Shown in pieces: positions 37,103 through 46,251 of a stretch of DNA of 64,000 nucleotides. The DNA comes from Candidatus Cohnella colombiensis (lineage in GTDB: Bacteria > Bacillota > Bacilli > Paenibacillales > Paenibacillaceae): assembly GCA_029203125.1 (NCBI GenBank), contig CP119317.1, positions 1-64,000 of the forward strand. Reading direction: 5' to 3'. The position numbers and the translations under genes were made by a program. The notes under the pieces were generated by a model. It had not been told where the DNA came from. It saw only the letters and a list, made by a program, of their open reading frames with translations, and did not search any database. Numbering within the stretch: position 1 is the stretch's first letter; each line of letters starts with the position of its first letter.

Positions 37103-38638
37103 ATGACAGCTCCTAAACCTGTTGCACTGATTATTCTTGATGGCTTCGGACTTCGCGATGAAGTGCACGGCAACGCTGTTGCGCAAGCGAACAAGCCGAA
37201 CTATGATCGGTATTGGAACACGTTCCCGCATACGACATTAACGGCTTGCGGTGAAGCGGTAGGTTTGCCAGAAGGACAAATGGGCAACTCTGAAGTTGGA
37301 CATTTGAACATCGGCGCAGGGCGGATCGTATATCAAGATTTGACTCGCATCTCAAAGTCGATTCGCGACCAAGATTTTTTTGAGAATTCAACATTGGTCG
37401 GTGCGATTAAGCATGCGAAGGACAATGGACGGAAGCTGCACCTGTACGGTCTATTGTCTGATGGTGGCGTACATAGCCACATCGCGCATCTGTTCGCATT
37501 GCTGGAGCTTGCGAAGAAGGAAGGGCTGGACGACGTATATATCCACGCCTTCCTTGACGGTCGCGATGTCGCACCAGATAGTGCGGTTGGATATCTGGAA
37601 AAGTTGCAAGCGAAGATCGTAGAAGTAGGCGTCGGACGGATCGCTACAGTTCAAGGGCGATACTATGCGATGGATCGTGATAAGCGTTGGGATCGCGTCG
37701 AGAAATCTTACCGCGCAATGGTTTACGGTGATGGACCGACAGCGACAGACCCGATCGCAGCAGTTAAGCAATCGTATGAGCAAGGTGTATATGATGAGTT
37801 TTTCGTACCTACCGTTATCGTAGGCGCGGATGGCAAATCAACCGGATTAGTGGAGTCGGAAGATGCAGTCATCTTCTTCAACTTCCGTCCGGATCGGGCG
37901 ATTCAATTGTCGAACGTGTTCACGAATGAAGACTTCCGAGGCTTTGATCGTGGCGCGGGCGTTCCGCGTAAGTTATACTTTGTATGTATGACATTGTTCG
38001 CAGAGTCTGTTGGGGGCCTAGTTGCTTACAAGCCTAAAGAATTAGATAATACTTTGGGTGAGGTGCTCGTACAGCAAGGGAAGAAGCAGCTTCGCATCGC
38101 CGAGACAGAGAAGTATCCACACGTTACGTTCTTCTTCAGCGGTGGACGCGATCATGTGCTCGAAGGTGAAACGCGTATTCTCATCAACTCGCCGAAGGTT
38201 GCAACCTATGACCTACAGCCTGAGATGAGCGCTTATGAGGTTGCAGAAGCAGCAGTGAAGGAAATCGAGGCAGACAATCACGATGCGATTATTCTAAATT
38301 TCGCAAACGTAGATATGGTCGGTCACTCCGGTATGCTTGAGCCTACGATTAAGGCGGTTGAAGCGACGGATGATTGCCTTGGTAAAGTCGTTGAAGCTGT
38401 ACTTGCTAAAGGTGGCGTCTGCGTTATTATTGCGGACCACGGTAACGGCGATATGGTTATCGATGACGACGAGCGTCCTTTCACAGCGCATACAACCAAC
38501 CCTGTACCCTGCATTGTGACCCAAGCGAATCATACGTTGCGTGAGGGTGGCATACTTGCTGATGTTGCTCCAACATTGCTAGAGCTACTGCAGCTTCCGC
38601 AGCCAGAGCAAATGACAGGTAAATCTTTATTGAAATAA
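37103..38638 (+). CDS. gpmI: Phosphoglycerate mutase, cofactor-independent
   Basis: This manganese enzyme interconverts 3- and 2-phosphoglycerate. D13 in LIILDGFG and the phosphorylated S63 in GQMGNSEVGHLN are the alkaline-phosphatase-type active site. Further metal ligands are in HAFLDGRD, NFANVDMVGHSG and IADHGNGD. It has 511 residues. It lies one base after tpiA with a ribosome site inside the tpiA end. Mn dependence is typical of spore-formers, where it responds to internal pH. Confidence 0.97.
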   Translation: MTAPKPVALIILDGFGLRDEVHGNAVAQANKPNYDRYWNTFPHTTLTACGEAVGLPEGQMGNSEVGHLNIGAGRIVYQDLTRISKSIRDQDFFENSTLVGAIKHAKDNGRKLHLYGLLSDGGVHSHIAHLFALLELAKKEGLDDVYIHAFLDGRDVAPDSAVGYLEKLQAKIVEVGVGRIATVQGRYYAMDRDKRWDRVEKSYRAMVYGDGPTATDPIAAVKQSYEQGVYDEFFVPTVIVGADGKSTGLVESEDAVIFFNFRPDRAIQLSNVFTNEDFRGFDRGAGVPRKLYFVCMTLFAESVGGLVAYKPKELDNTLGEVLVQQGKKQLRIAETEKYPHVTFFFSGGRDHVLEGETRILINSPKVATYDLQPEMSAYEVAEAAVKEIEADNHDAIILNFANVDMVGHSGMLEPTIKAVEATDDCLGKVVEAVLAKGGVCVIIADHGNGDMVIDDDERPFTAHTTNPVPCIVTQANHTLREGGILADVAPTLLELLQLPQPEQMTGKSLLK

Positions 38639-38676
38639 GGTAAAACCCACTAAAACCAATTGAAGGAGTGTTACTC

Positions 38677-39969
38677 ATGACGATGATTGCTGATGTTTAT
38701 GCACGTGAAGTACTAGACTCTCGCGGTAACCCTACTGTTGAGGTTGAAGTTCGTTTGGAATCCGGCGTTCTAGGCCGCGCAATCGTACCATCTGGCGCTT
38801 CTACAGGCGCATACGAAGCGGTTGAGCTTCGTGATGGCGACAAGAGCCGTTACCTTGGTAAAGGCGTACTTAAAGCTGTTGAAAATGTGAACACAATTAT
38901 CGCTCCTGAAATTATCGGTTACGACGCACTTGACCAAGTGGAAATCGACAACCGTATGATCGAGCTTGATGGTACACCAAACAAAGCTAACCTCGGCGCA
39001 AACGCAATTCTTGCTGTATCTATGGCTGTTGCTCGTGCTGCTGCAGAAGCTTTGGATGTACCTTTGTACACTTACCTTGGCGGTTTCAACGCGAAGACTT
39101 TGCCAGTTCCGATGATGAACATCGTTAACGGTGGCGAGCATGCAGACAACAACATCGACGTTCAAGAATTCATGGTATTGCCAGTAGGTGCGCCTACGTT
39201 CGCTGAAGCACTTCGTACAGGTGCTGAAATTTTCCACTCCTTGAAAGCTGTCTTGAAAGCAAAAGGCTTGAACACAGCAGTAGGTGACGAAGGCGGCTTC
39301 GCTCCAAACCTAGGTTCGAACGAAGAAGCATTGTCCACGATCATCGAAGCGATTGAAAAAGCTGGCTACAAGCCAGGTGTTGACGTATTCCTCGGTATGG
39401 ACGTTGCTTCCACTGAATTCTACAAGGATGGCAAGTACCATCTTGAAGGTGAAGGCAAATCGTTCACATCCGCTGAGTTCGTTGATTTGCTCGCTAGCTG
39501 GGTAGACAAATACCCAATCATCTCGATCGAAGATGGCTGCTCTGAAGATGACTGGGCAGGTTGGAAGTTGCTAACTGAGAAGCTTGGCGACAAAGTACAG
39601 CTCGTTGGTGACGATTTGTTCGTAACAAACACAGTCCGTCTGGCTGACGGTATTGCTCAAGGCGTAGGCAACTCGATCTTGGTTAAAGTTAACCAAATCG
39701 GTACGTTGACTGAAACGTTTGATGCAATCGAGATGGCGAAGCGCGCAGGTTACACTGCAGTTATCTCTCACCGTTCTGGTGAGTCCGAAGATAGCACGAT
39801 CGCTGACATTGCAGTTGCAACGAATGCAGGTCAAATCAAGACAGGTGCTCCTTCCCGTACAGACCGCGTAGCGAAGTATAACCAATTGCTTCGCATCGAG
39901 GATCGTCTTGGCTCCACTGCGAAATACGGTGGCAAAGAAGCGTTCTACAATCTTCGTGGATTGAAGTAA
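38677..39969 (+). CDS. eno: Enolase
   Basis: This dehydrates 2-phosphoglycerate to phosphoenolpyruvate and is a known member of the Bacillus RNA degradosome network. The 430-residue protein has AREVLDSRGNPTVEVEV, SGASTGAYEA, the catalytic-region GDEGGFAPNL, the metal ligands in SIEDGCSEDDW and GDDLFVTN, and SHRSGESED. ATG 38677 follows GAAGGAGTG. Codon bias marks high expression. It is the last gene of the operon. Confidence 0.98.
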   Translation: MTMIADVYAREVLDSRGNPTVEVEVRLESGVLGRAIVPSGASTGAYEAVELRDGDKSRYLGKGVLKAVENVNTIIAPEIIGYDALDQVEIDNRMIELDGTPNKANLGANAILAVSMAVARAAAEALDVPLYTYLGGFNAKTLPVPMMNIVNGGEHADNNIDVQEFMVLPVGAPTFAEALRTGAEIFHSLKAVLKAKGLNTAVGDEGGFAPNLGSNEEALSTIIEAIEKAGYKPGVDVFLGMDVASTEFYKDGKYHLEGEGKSFTSAEFVDLLASWVDKYPIISIEDGCSEDDWAGWKLLTEKLGDKVQLVGDDLFVTNTVRLADGIAQGVGNSILVKVNQIGTLTETFDAIEMAKRAGYTAVISHRSGESEDSTIADIAVATNAGQIKTGAPSRTDRVAKYNQLLRIEDRLGSTAKYGGKEAFYNLRGLK

Positions 39970-39998
39970 TTCTCCTCCAGGATTATATATAGACAAGA

Positions 39999-40039
39999 AG
40001 AGCAGACCCTTGCGCATACGCGCGGTCTGCTCTTTTTTT
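39999..40039 (+). terminator. Terminator of the glycolysis operon
   Basis: A 10-bp stem AGAGCAGACC/GGTCTGCTCT with a G+C-rich loop is followed by seven T residues. Confidence 0.92.
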
Positions 40040-40103
40040 GTGTACCTAAGGGTCCTCGAAGTGTACAACTCTCTCTGAGATGAAGTGATTTCTAAAGTAG
40101 GTG

Positions 40104-42716
40104 TTAGACATCGCAGTTCCCGACTAACTCTTGTGACCTCATAATCCCTTGTGCATCTACGGAGGTAATAACGATGAACCATGGCTCCGCACCGTTTACA
40201 ATTCGTGCATCAATGAGTGCTGCTCTGGTGGTCGCGATAGCATATTCAGCTTCATTAAGATCATTCACGTTTAAGTTATAGACATGGATCCGATAAGTCG
40301 TTGAGAGTAAATTCGCCGAAGAGTCCGCTTGAAGATCGAATTTCACGTAGAGCTCTTTCTGCTCTCGAATAACAATGCGGGCTATCGCCGATCCAGTATC
40401 CCCACTCTCTTGTCGATTAGCAATGGCAGGTCCATATAGGTCATCCATTATCCAGAGCCAACGGGAGGATGGATGCACCCAAACCTCCTTGTAATTATAG
40501 CAATTTTGAACAGGCCAATAGGGGAGGTCTGCGTTCCTCTTCGTTTGAATGCCGACAGGAAGTGATCCACTAATATCCCCTGAAACAGCGGTATACTGCG
40601 GAGTATAATCGTAGCCCTCACCGTACATTAAGCTTTGACCAAAAGGATTGGCCCCAATCGTCCATTCGAGTTGTTGTCTACTGAGCTGAATTAGGGATGC
40701 CTTCTTGCGAATGGTGCCTGCAGTAGAGATCGCCTTGGTTTGTGACAATCCGGTCCCGGTGTTACCGCGCATCTCGAACCATATGGGAAAGCTGCGCAAG
40801 TAATAACGAGGAGATAACCGAACGCCATTCATGACCTGCTCTCGATAAGCAGGGTCGTCTGACTCCTCAAGGTCATACACACCCGCAGTAAGCATCCGAT
40901 ATGGCGCAGTGAAGGAAGCAGCCTGCTCCATATATTCCGAATGCAACACAATAACGGAGTACCAGCTTCCCCAATCGGAGTGCTCTGGAAACAGCCTCAG
41001 CAGCTCAGCCATGGCAACGATTGGCGCCTGCTCGTGTCCACGGTGAGGGAAATGCAGTAGGCGTGTTCTCTCTATAGAGGAATAGAAAAATCCGAGCAAC
41101 GGTATATCCCAATTCGGCAACGTTCGCTGCTGACAGCCGATCACGTAATGTGCTAATTGTATAGCCTTATCTCTATAGCAAGCTTCTCCAGTCGCGCGGA
41201 ACAGCTCGGTGGAGGCAAGAATACCTTGCGAAGCAACGATTAACGGATTAACGAAGGGGTTGTCCTCCGCACTTTCAATCATTGCATTGCCGAAAGACCA
41301 GTCTTCGCGGGCTGATCTGAGGTAATGAGCCGCAGCAATTGGATCGTAGCGCTCCCATACGCGAGCGGCTAATGCCTCCGCTGCTGCTGCAGTATAATTC
41401 GTGAGAGGATCGTTGCCAGCCGCACATACTTCATCATCCTCTGTCCCGAGGACGCCGTCTGTCCAGAGGTCCATCGTCGCCCAGGTAGTCCGATAACCAT
41501 CCCCAAATCTTGTCTTCAATAGCCAATCAAGCCCCCACTTCGCTTCTTCGCGAAGTCTTACAGCAAGCGCTTGCTCACTGCTGTCCACACGTTCTGCTAA
41601 TGTGAGCATCGCATACACGGCCTCTGAAGTATTCACCGCTCCTTGAGAGAGATCTCCCGCATCGTGCCAGCCACCATTAATGACAATCTGCTTGCCCTCA
41701 TGCTCGCATAGGAAATCTCGATGACACGCACCATGAATTCCTGGTACCTCGGTGCCACATCTCAAGCTGTAGAAGAAGTTAATGGTCTTCCATATACTAC
41801 TTTCCCCAATGTACAGCGAGATAGGGAAAGGCTCTGACTTCACACTTCCAGCTTCTAAGCGATAGATGCCAGGAGAAGTGATCTCGGAGAAATCAAGTAT
41901 GCGAAACTTCCCAATCTGAGATTCTACTGTACGAATCGCTTTCGTAAGCACAGGCTGCTCTGCATGTGTATCGATTACCTGGAAATGTTCATTGGTGTCT
42001 TCGGCGATATTGAGTATGGCCGTCTTATCTGCCGTTGGAAAATAACCGATATGGGAGTATGCAAGTCTTCCCTTCGCAACGTCCCAGCCTTCATAATGAT
42101 CAGGCTCAACGACCTGTAGCTCGATACCGCTGATATCATATTGAACAGTCTTGGTTGCTCCTATATCACTACCTTGCAGCCGATATACGAATTCCAATCC
42201 CGTTACACGATCCCGAGAGAGGTGATCGATCTCCCATACGATATGATTCCAAGTGTCGGGCTGCAGTAGAAAATAATGAATACCCTCTCTGAGATAGGTA
42301 TCGGGCACTGTATACTCACCATCATTGTGCAGGACCACGGATAATGAAATGACTCGGAATCCCGGCAAGGTTGGATACACCCAGAAGGAAATGCGATTAA
42401 ATTCAGTCCAATCTTCACCTGCGACGGTGCGCATAACGGAGCACTTGCCGTGCGGACGGCCTGGAGCCTCTGTCTGAAAGGACTTGTTAGACGTCGTTGG
42501 TGAGATGATTCTGACACTTCGACTACCGAACATAGCCCGTTCATTGGTGAAGCAGAATTCCCCTTGCTCGACGAGCTTCCATAACGATTCATCTTCACAT
42601 GCGTCTAGAAGCTTAGTGCGAATAACAGGTTTGCCAAGCCAACGCTGCGTTGCCGAGCGTGTTTCGTCGATGGGGAGCGGGAAAGTGTAGTTCTCCAAAG
42701 CTGCTGTCTTCTCCAT
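40104..42716 (-). CDS. Cytoplasmic GH9-family beta-glycosidase/glucanase
   Basis: This is a large 870-residue glycoside hydrolase. Residues about 1-205 form a beta-rich N-terminal domain. About 215-310 is the Ig-like domain that precedes many GH9 enzymes (RLAYSHIGYFPTADKTAIL onward). About 320-800 is the GH9 alpha/alpha barrel, with the acidic motif NGGWHDAGDLSQG and the late GANPFGQSLMYGEGYDY. There is no signal peptide, so it probably acts inside the cell on imported oligosaccharides. ATG 42716 follows GCGGAGGA. It ends a minus-strand operon with the two permeases and binding protein. Family assignment is firm at clan level; the linkage it cleaves is not known, and beta-glucan fits the GH81 neighbour. 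Confidence 0.8.
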   Translation of the reverse strand: MEKTAALENYTFPLPIDETRSATQRWLGKPVIRTKLLDACEDESLWKLVEQGEFCFTNERAMFGSRSVRIISPTTSNKSFQTEAPGRPHGKCSVMRTVAGEDWTEFNRISFWVYPTLPGFRVISLSVVLHNDGEYTVPDTYLREGIHYFLLQPDTWNHIVWEIDHLSRDRVTGLEFVYRLQGSDIGATKTVQYDISGIELQVVEPDHYEGWDVAKGRLAYSHIGYFPTADKTAILNIAEDTNEHFQVIDTHAEQPVLTKAIRTVESQIGKFRILDFSEITSPGIYRLEAGSVKSEPFPISLYIGESSIWKTINFFYSLRCGTEVPGIHGACHRDFLCEHEGKQIVINGGWHDAGDLSQGAVNTSEAVYAMLTLAERVDSSEQALAVRLREEAKWGLDWLLKTRFGDGYRTTWATMDLWTDGVLGTEDDEVCAAGNDPLTNYTAAAAEALAARVWERYDPIAAAHYLRSAREDWSFGNAMIESAEDNPFVNPLIVASQGILASTELFRATGEACYRDKAIQLAHYVIGCQQRTLPNWDIPLLGFFYSSIERTRLLHFPHRGHEQAPIVAMAELLRLFPEHSDWGSWYSVIVLHSEYMEQAASFTAPYRMLTAGVYDLEESDDPAYREQVMNGVRLSPRYYLRSFPIWFEMRGNTGTGLSQTKAISTAGTIRKKASLIQLSRQQLEWTIGANPFGQSLMYGEGYDYTPQYTAVSGDISGSLPVGIQTKRNADLPYWPVQNCYNYKEVWVHPSSRWLWIMDDLYGPAIANRQESGDTGSAIARIVIREQKELYVKFDLQADSSANLLSTTYRIHVYNLNVNDLNEAEYAIATTRAALIDARIVNGAEPWFIVITSVDAQGIMRSQELVGNCDV

Positions 42717-42733
42717 GGATTAGTCCTCCGCAA

Positions 42734-43555
42734 TTAAATTTTGACAGATCCTGCTAGCGCACCACTGACTAAGTAACGTTGTACGAAGACGTAGAGTATG
42801 ATCAGTGGAGCAGCAACTATAATAATTCCACAAGCAAGCAGTGGCCAATCATTCAGATATTGTCCATAGAATGCGAATAGTCCACGTGTAATCGGCTGAT
42901 ACTTCGCATCCGACAAGTAGATCGTAGGTCCGATAATATCATTCCATGTGCCAATCGCCGTTAATAAGACGCCTGTTGCCATAACTGGCTTAACGAGTGG
43001 AATGAGAATTTGGAAGATGTAGCGGAAATAGCCGCATCCATCAATAGCCGCAGCTTCATCCAGCTCCTTGGATATGGATTTGATATAGCCTACGAACAAT
43101 AAGAATGCTATCCCCGTTCCTCCTGTGCGAAGTAGGATATATCCCCACTGCTCATTGTACATGCCTAACTGATTGGCTAACCAGAACTGCGGTACGAGTG
43201 GGATTGGTAAGAAAAGCGACATGATGAAGAATACATAAAGCGCATTAGGAAACTTAACATAACGACGAGCAATCGGAAAAGCTGCGAATAGTGACAACAT
43301 GATCGATAAGAAAGTCGTTACTGAGGTGTACAGGACACTGTTCCAAATATATTTCGAGAAATCGCCTTTGTTCCAAGCGGTCACGAAGTTCTGAAAGCGG
43401 AATTGTTCGAACAATCCAACAGGTGATTTCAAATGTTCGATTTGTGTTTTCATAGAAACGTTAAATAGGTAGAAAAGCGGAATGAGATAGATGATCAATA
43501 CGGCAAACGCGATCAAATATCGGGAGGACAAAGATAACTTAGATTCCTTAATCAT
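42734..43555 (-). CDS. Carbohydrate ABC transporter permease, MalG type
   Basis: This is a 273-residue inner-membrane permease of the CUT1 sugar family with six predicted helices. The cytoplasmic EAA loop contacting the ATPase is DEAAAIDGCGYFRYIFQILI, beginning near residue 160. It overlaps the preceding MalF-type gene by four bases (ATGA), so the two are translationally coupled and should form a heterodimer. No ATPase gene is nearby. Confidence 0.9.
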   Translation of the reverse strand: MIKESKLSLSSRYLIAFAVLIIYLIPLFYLFNVSMKTQIEHLKSPVGLFEQFRFQNFVTAWNKGDFSKYIWNSVLYTSVTTFLSIMLSLFAAFPIARRYVKFPNALYVFFIMSLFLPIPLVPQFWLANQLGMYNEQWGYILLRTGGTGIAFLLFVGYIKSISKELDEAAAIDGCGYFRYIFQILIPLVKPVMATGVLLTAIGTWNDIIGPTIYLSDAKYQPITRGLFAFYGQYLNDWPLLACGIIIVAAPLIILYVFVQRYLVSGALAGSVKI

Positions 43556-44457
43556 AAGTCCACCTCTCTTCTCCGCAAGATTGCCAAGGCAACGATCGTA
43601 ATGACGAATACAAACACGAACAGAAGCATTGCGCCAGCGGATGCTAGTCCGTAGTCGGCTGTCTGATTATTAGCAATCGCATCACGGTAAATATCGAGTG
43701 CGAGTGTGCGTGTATTAAAGCCTCCGTTGGTCAGAACATAGATAATATCAAAGGTTTGCAGAGCTCCAATGATCGAAAGTAACATATTGACTGTTGTAGC
43801 TGGAGCGATCATAGGTAAGGTCACATGACGGAACGATTGCCAACGACTTGAACCATCGATGTTCGCTGCATCATACAGATCCTTGGGAACGGATTGAAGT
43901 CCAGCAAGGAAAATGGTCATCGAATAACCCATATACATCCAGATTTGAACGAAAATAATCCATTCAAATGCAGCGCCATAGCTTGATAGAAAGGCAGACT
44001 TAATGTGAAAGAACTTTAAGAACTCACTCAGGGGTCCGCCAAGTGGATTCATCATCATGCGCCATACAAGACCGGAAACAGTTACACCTAAAACAACGGG
44101 TAAGAAATAAGTCGCTCTAAAAAAGGAGTCGCCCTTTAGCTTTCGATTCACAATGACTGCCATAAACAATCCGACGACATTCTGTACAACGACTACCACG
44201 AATGCGAATTGTAAGGAGTTGCGGACCGATCGAATTCTTTCCGCCTGATCGGAGGAGTTCAATAATCGGTCGTAATTTTTAAAGCCGATGAAATGCCATT
44301 CTGCACCAGGCAGCCCTGTAGCATTCGTGAATGAGAAGAAGACAGTCGCTACGGAGGGTCCAAAGGCAAAGATGACATAGAGCAGTAATGGTAGCATGAG
44401 CAAGACAAGGGGTAAATGTCTTGCGATTCCTCTACCGAATGGATACATCGCATACAC
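43552..44457 (-). CDS. Carbohydrate ABC transporter permease, MalF type
   Basis: This is a 301-residue permease partner with six predicted helices. The EAA loop is YDAANIDGSSRWQSFRHVTL, followed by PMIAP. It lies between the binding-protein gene upstream and the MalG-type gene downstream. Its start follows AGAGAGGTG. The sugar is inferred to be a beta-glucan oligosaccharide from the neighbouring hydrolases. Confidence 0.9.
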   Translation of the reverse strand: MYAMYPFGRGIARHLPLVLLMLPLLLYVIFAFGPSVATVFFSFTNATGLPGAEWHFIGFKNYDRLLNSSDQAERIRSVRNSLQFAFVVVVVQNVVGLFMAVIVNRKLKGDSFFRATYFLPVVLGVTVSGLVWRMMMNPLGGPLSEFLKFFHIKSAFLSSYGAAFEWIIFVQIWMYMGYSMTIFLAGLQSVPKDLYDAANIDGSSRWQSFRHVTLPMIAPATTVNMLLSIIGALQTFDIIYVLTNGGFNTRTLALDIYRDAIANNQTADYGLASAGAMLLFVFVFVITIVALAILRRREVDL

Positions 44458-44537
44458 CTCTCTGAATCATGAATAGGAAGAACGAGGTCTGATTACTACA
44501 TCAGACCCCGTCAGTCTCTTCCACTTAAGTCTGTCGA

Positions 44538-45911
44538 TTATTTCGCTGCATCCCATTCCTTCTGAGAAGTTTCAGCTAATTCTTGGGATGTTTTAATTGG
44601 TCCAGCAGGAGCAAGGAATTCAGCATGGATACTTGATCCGCTAACGTGCTCCCCTGCATTTTGGCGATTGATAAATAATTGATCCCACGCCAGCTTAAAG
44701 TTAGACAGGTAAGGGCTGATCTCATTCGTAAATGGATCTTCTACTTCAACGCTTTGTGTAGGTAGGAAGCCAGAAGCTGCTACGAACTTCGCATATTCTT
44801 CAGGCTCGGATTGCATTGCCAGCCATTTCAGAGCAGCGTCTTTGTTCTTCGCGTTCTCAAGAATCATCCAAGACATATCGTATTTCCCTGCAAGTGAGCC
44901 GTTTTGTGCAGCATTGCTGCTACCTGGAATTGGGAAGTAACCGAACTCAAGAGTTGGATCTAAGCTCTTAAGTGTTGGTGCATTCCATGTTCCGTCTGCC
45001 ATCATTGCCACTTGACCGCTTGCGAACAAGCCTGGCATAGTACCATAGTCAATCCCCATTACACCATCAATAGCATTCTGAATCAGATATTGGGCTTTAT
45101 CGAGAATCTCGATTTGTACATCATCTGTAAATTTCGTGGAACCCGTCCACAGTCCCTTAATGAATTCGCCTTGATCCTTCTGGATGGAAGCCGACAGACC
45201 TTGAACAGCTAGGTTGAATGGCCATATGTCCTTACCTGCGAATCCCAGAGGATTAACGCCTGCTGCTTTCAAAGTATCTACAACATTTGTGAACTCTGAC
45301 CATGTAGTAGGAACCTTCAGGTTGTTCTCTGCAAAAATCTTCTTATTATAGTACAAGCCAGTGAAGGAAACCTTCCCCATGTTAACTCCGTATACTTTGC
45401 CGTTATAAGTTGTAGAGTTGGCTACGTCAGCGGCATTATAATTCGCGAGGAAATCTTGACCGGTCAGATCAGCAATCAGACCTGTATCGATCCATTGCTT
45501 CCAAAGGGGATCTTGTGCGCCAGTTGCCCAATCCTGTGGAATGGGTGCAAAGCCGCTCTTAATCGCAAGCAAGTCGGTGTCATTGGCACTAATCCGAGTT
45601 TGTTGCAGTTGATCGTAAGTAGCATCCGAAGGCACAATTTGATAATCAACTGTAATATTCGGGTATTTCTCAGTGAAGCGCTTATTAAAGTCTTCGTAGT
45701 AGAGATTAACGGGTTCATTAATCCAATGAATGATCTTCAATGTAACCTTCTCATCCGAATTTGAATTGTCTGAATCAGTAGAAGCGGACGAGCTCTTAGG
45801 GGTGTCTGAACTAGAGGAGTTGCTCGCATTGTTGTTGCCTCCACCACAAGCGGCGAGGACGGCGATCATCATTACCATAGCTAATAGTAAACCAGTGTAC
45901 TTCTTCAACAT
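44538..45911 (-). CDS. Sugar-binding lipoprotein of an ABC importer
   Basis: This is a 457-residue extracellular solute-binding protein of family 1. It begins with a signal peptide ending in lipobox LAAC (Cys22), followed by a Gly/Asn/Ser-rich linker. The mature part has the two-lobe fold with segments such as VTLKIIHWINEPVNLYYEDF at its start and GQVAMMADGTWN, typical of CUT1 binding proteins. ATG 45911 follows a TGGGGGAA site. First gene of the operon that continues into the permeases and GH9 enzyme. A 20-base operator-like palindrome lies about 95 bases upstream. Confidence 0.92.
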   Translation of the reverse strand: MLKKYTGLLLAMVMMIAVLAACGGGNNNASNSSSSDTPKSSSASTDSDNSNSDEKVTLKIIHWINEPVNLYYEDFNKRFTEKYPNITVDYQIVPSDATYDQLQQTRISANDTDLLAIKSGFAPIPQDWATGAQDPLWKQWIDTGLIADLTGQDFLANYNAADVANSTTYNGKVYGVNMGKVSFTGLYYNKKIFAENNLKVPTTWSEFTNVVDTLKAAGVNPLGFAGKDIWPFNLAVQGLSASIQKDQGEFIKGLWTGSTKFTDDVQIEILDKAQYLIQNAIDGVMGIDYGTMPGLFASGQVAMMADGTWNAPTLKSLDPTLEFGYFPIPGSSNAAQNGSLAGKYDMSWMILENAKNKDAALKWLAMQSEPEEYAKFVAASGFLPTQSVEVEDPFTNEISPYLSNFKLAWDQLFINRQNAGEHVSGSSIHAEFLAPAGPIKTSQELAETSQKEWDAAK

Positions 45912-46005
45912 GTTTTTTCCCCCATATCATGTTTTGGAAAGTTGACGAGAGCGTATTCAAAGGAATAAGGCAGTTGCGCATACTACCAGATTCTTTGAGA
46001 CAACC

Positions 46006-46025
46006 TTACTAAACCGCTTTCGTAA
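46006..46025 (-). promoter_or_regulatory. LacI/CcpA-type operator O1 upstream of the binding-protein gene
   Basis: On the minus strand this is a near-palindrome around CGAAAGCGGTTTAGTA, with TTAC/GTAA outer arms. It has the central CG and A/T arms of LacI-family operators and resembles catabolite-responsive elements. A close copy, O2, lies at 46191-46211 upstream of the divergent regulator, which suggests the local LacI-family protein binds both. CcpA cannot be excluded. Confidence 0.55.
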
Positions 46026-46135
46026 CTCTTGCCCCTATTATTTCCTATCTAACCCAACTTTGTAAAGAGGGTACAACAAAAAAAATAGTTTTTTGTAAAT
46101 AGGTTCTGAAGAAAAGGTTGATATATAGGGGCTTA

Positions 46136-46164
46136 TTGACGATATTTAATTATAATCGTACAAT
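46136..46164 (+). promoter_or_regulatory. Sigma-A promoter of the LacI-family regulator
   Basis: TTGACG (46136-46141) and TACAAT (46159-46164) are separated by 17 bases. Operator copy O2 lies 27 bases downstream of the -10. Confidence 0.75.
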
Positions 46165-46190
46165 GGATTCAAATCATATTTTCGTAGAAT

Positions 46191-46211
46191 TTAGCGAAAT
46201 CGGTTTAGTAC
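46191..46211 (+). promoter_or_regulatory. LacI-type operator O2 in the leader of the regulator gene
   Basis: The segment containing CGAAATCGGTTTAGTA differs from O1 at one position over these 16 bases. It sits between the regulator's promoter and its ATG, a position suited to autoregulation by roadblock. Confidence 0.55.
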
Positions 46212-46251
46212 TATGGGTGAATGTCAGAAATCCAGGGAGAAATAATCCATT

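Noticed and set aside
39571..40182. A 203-codon minus-strand frame antisense to eno and its terminator
   Set aside because: It covers the enolase end and the operon terminator on the opposite strand, with no recognisable domains.
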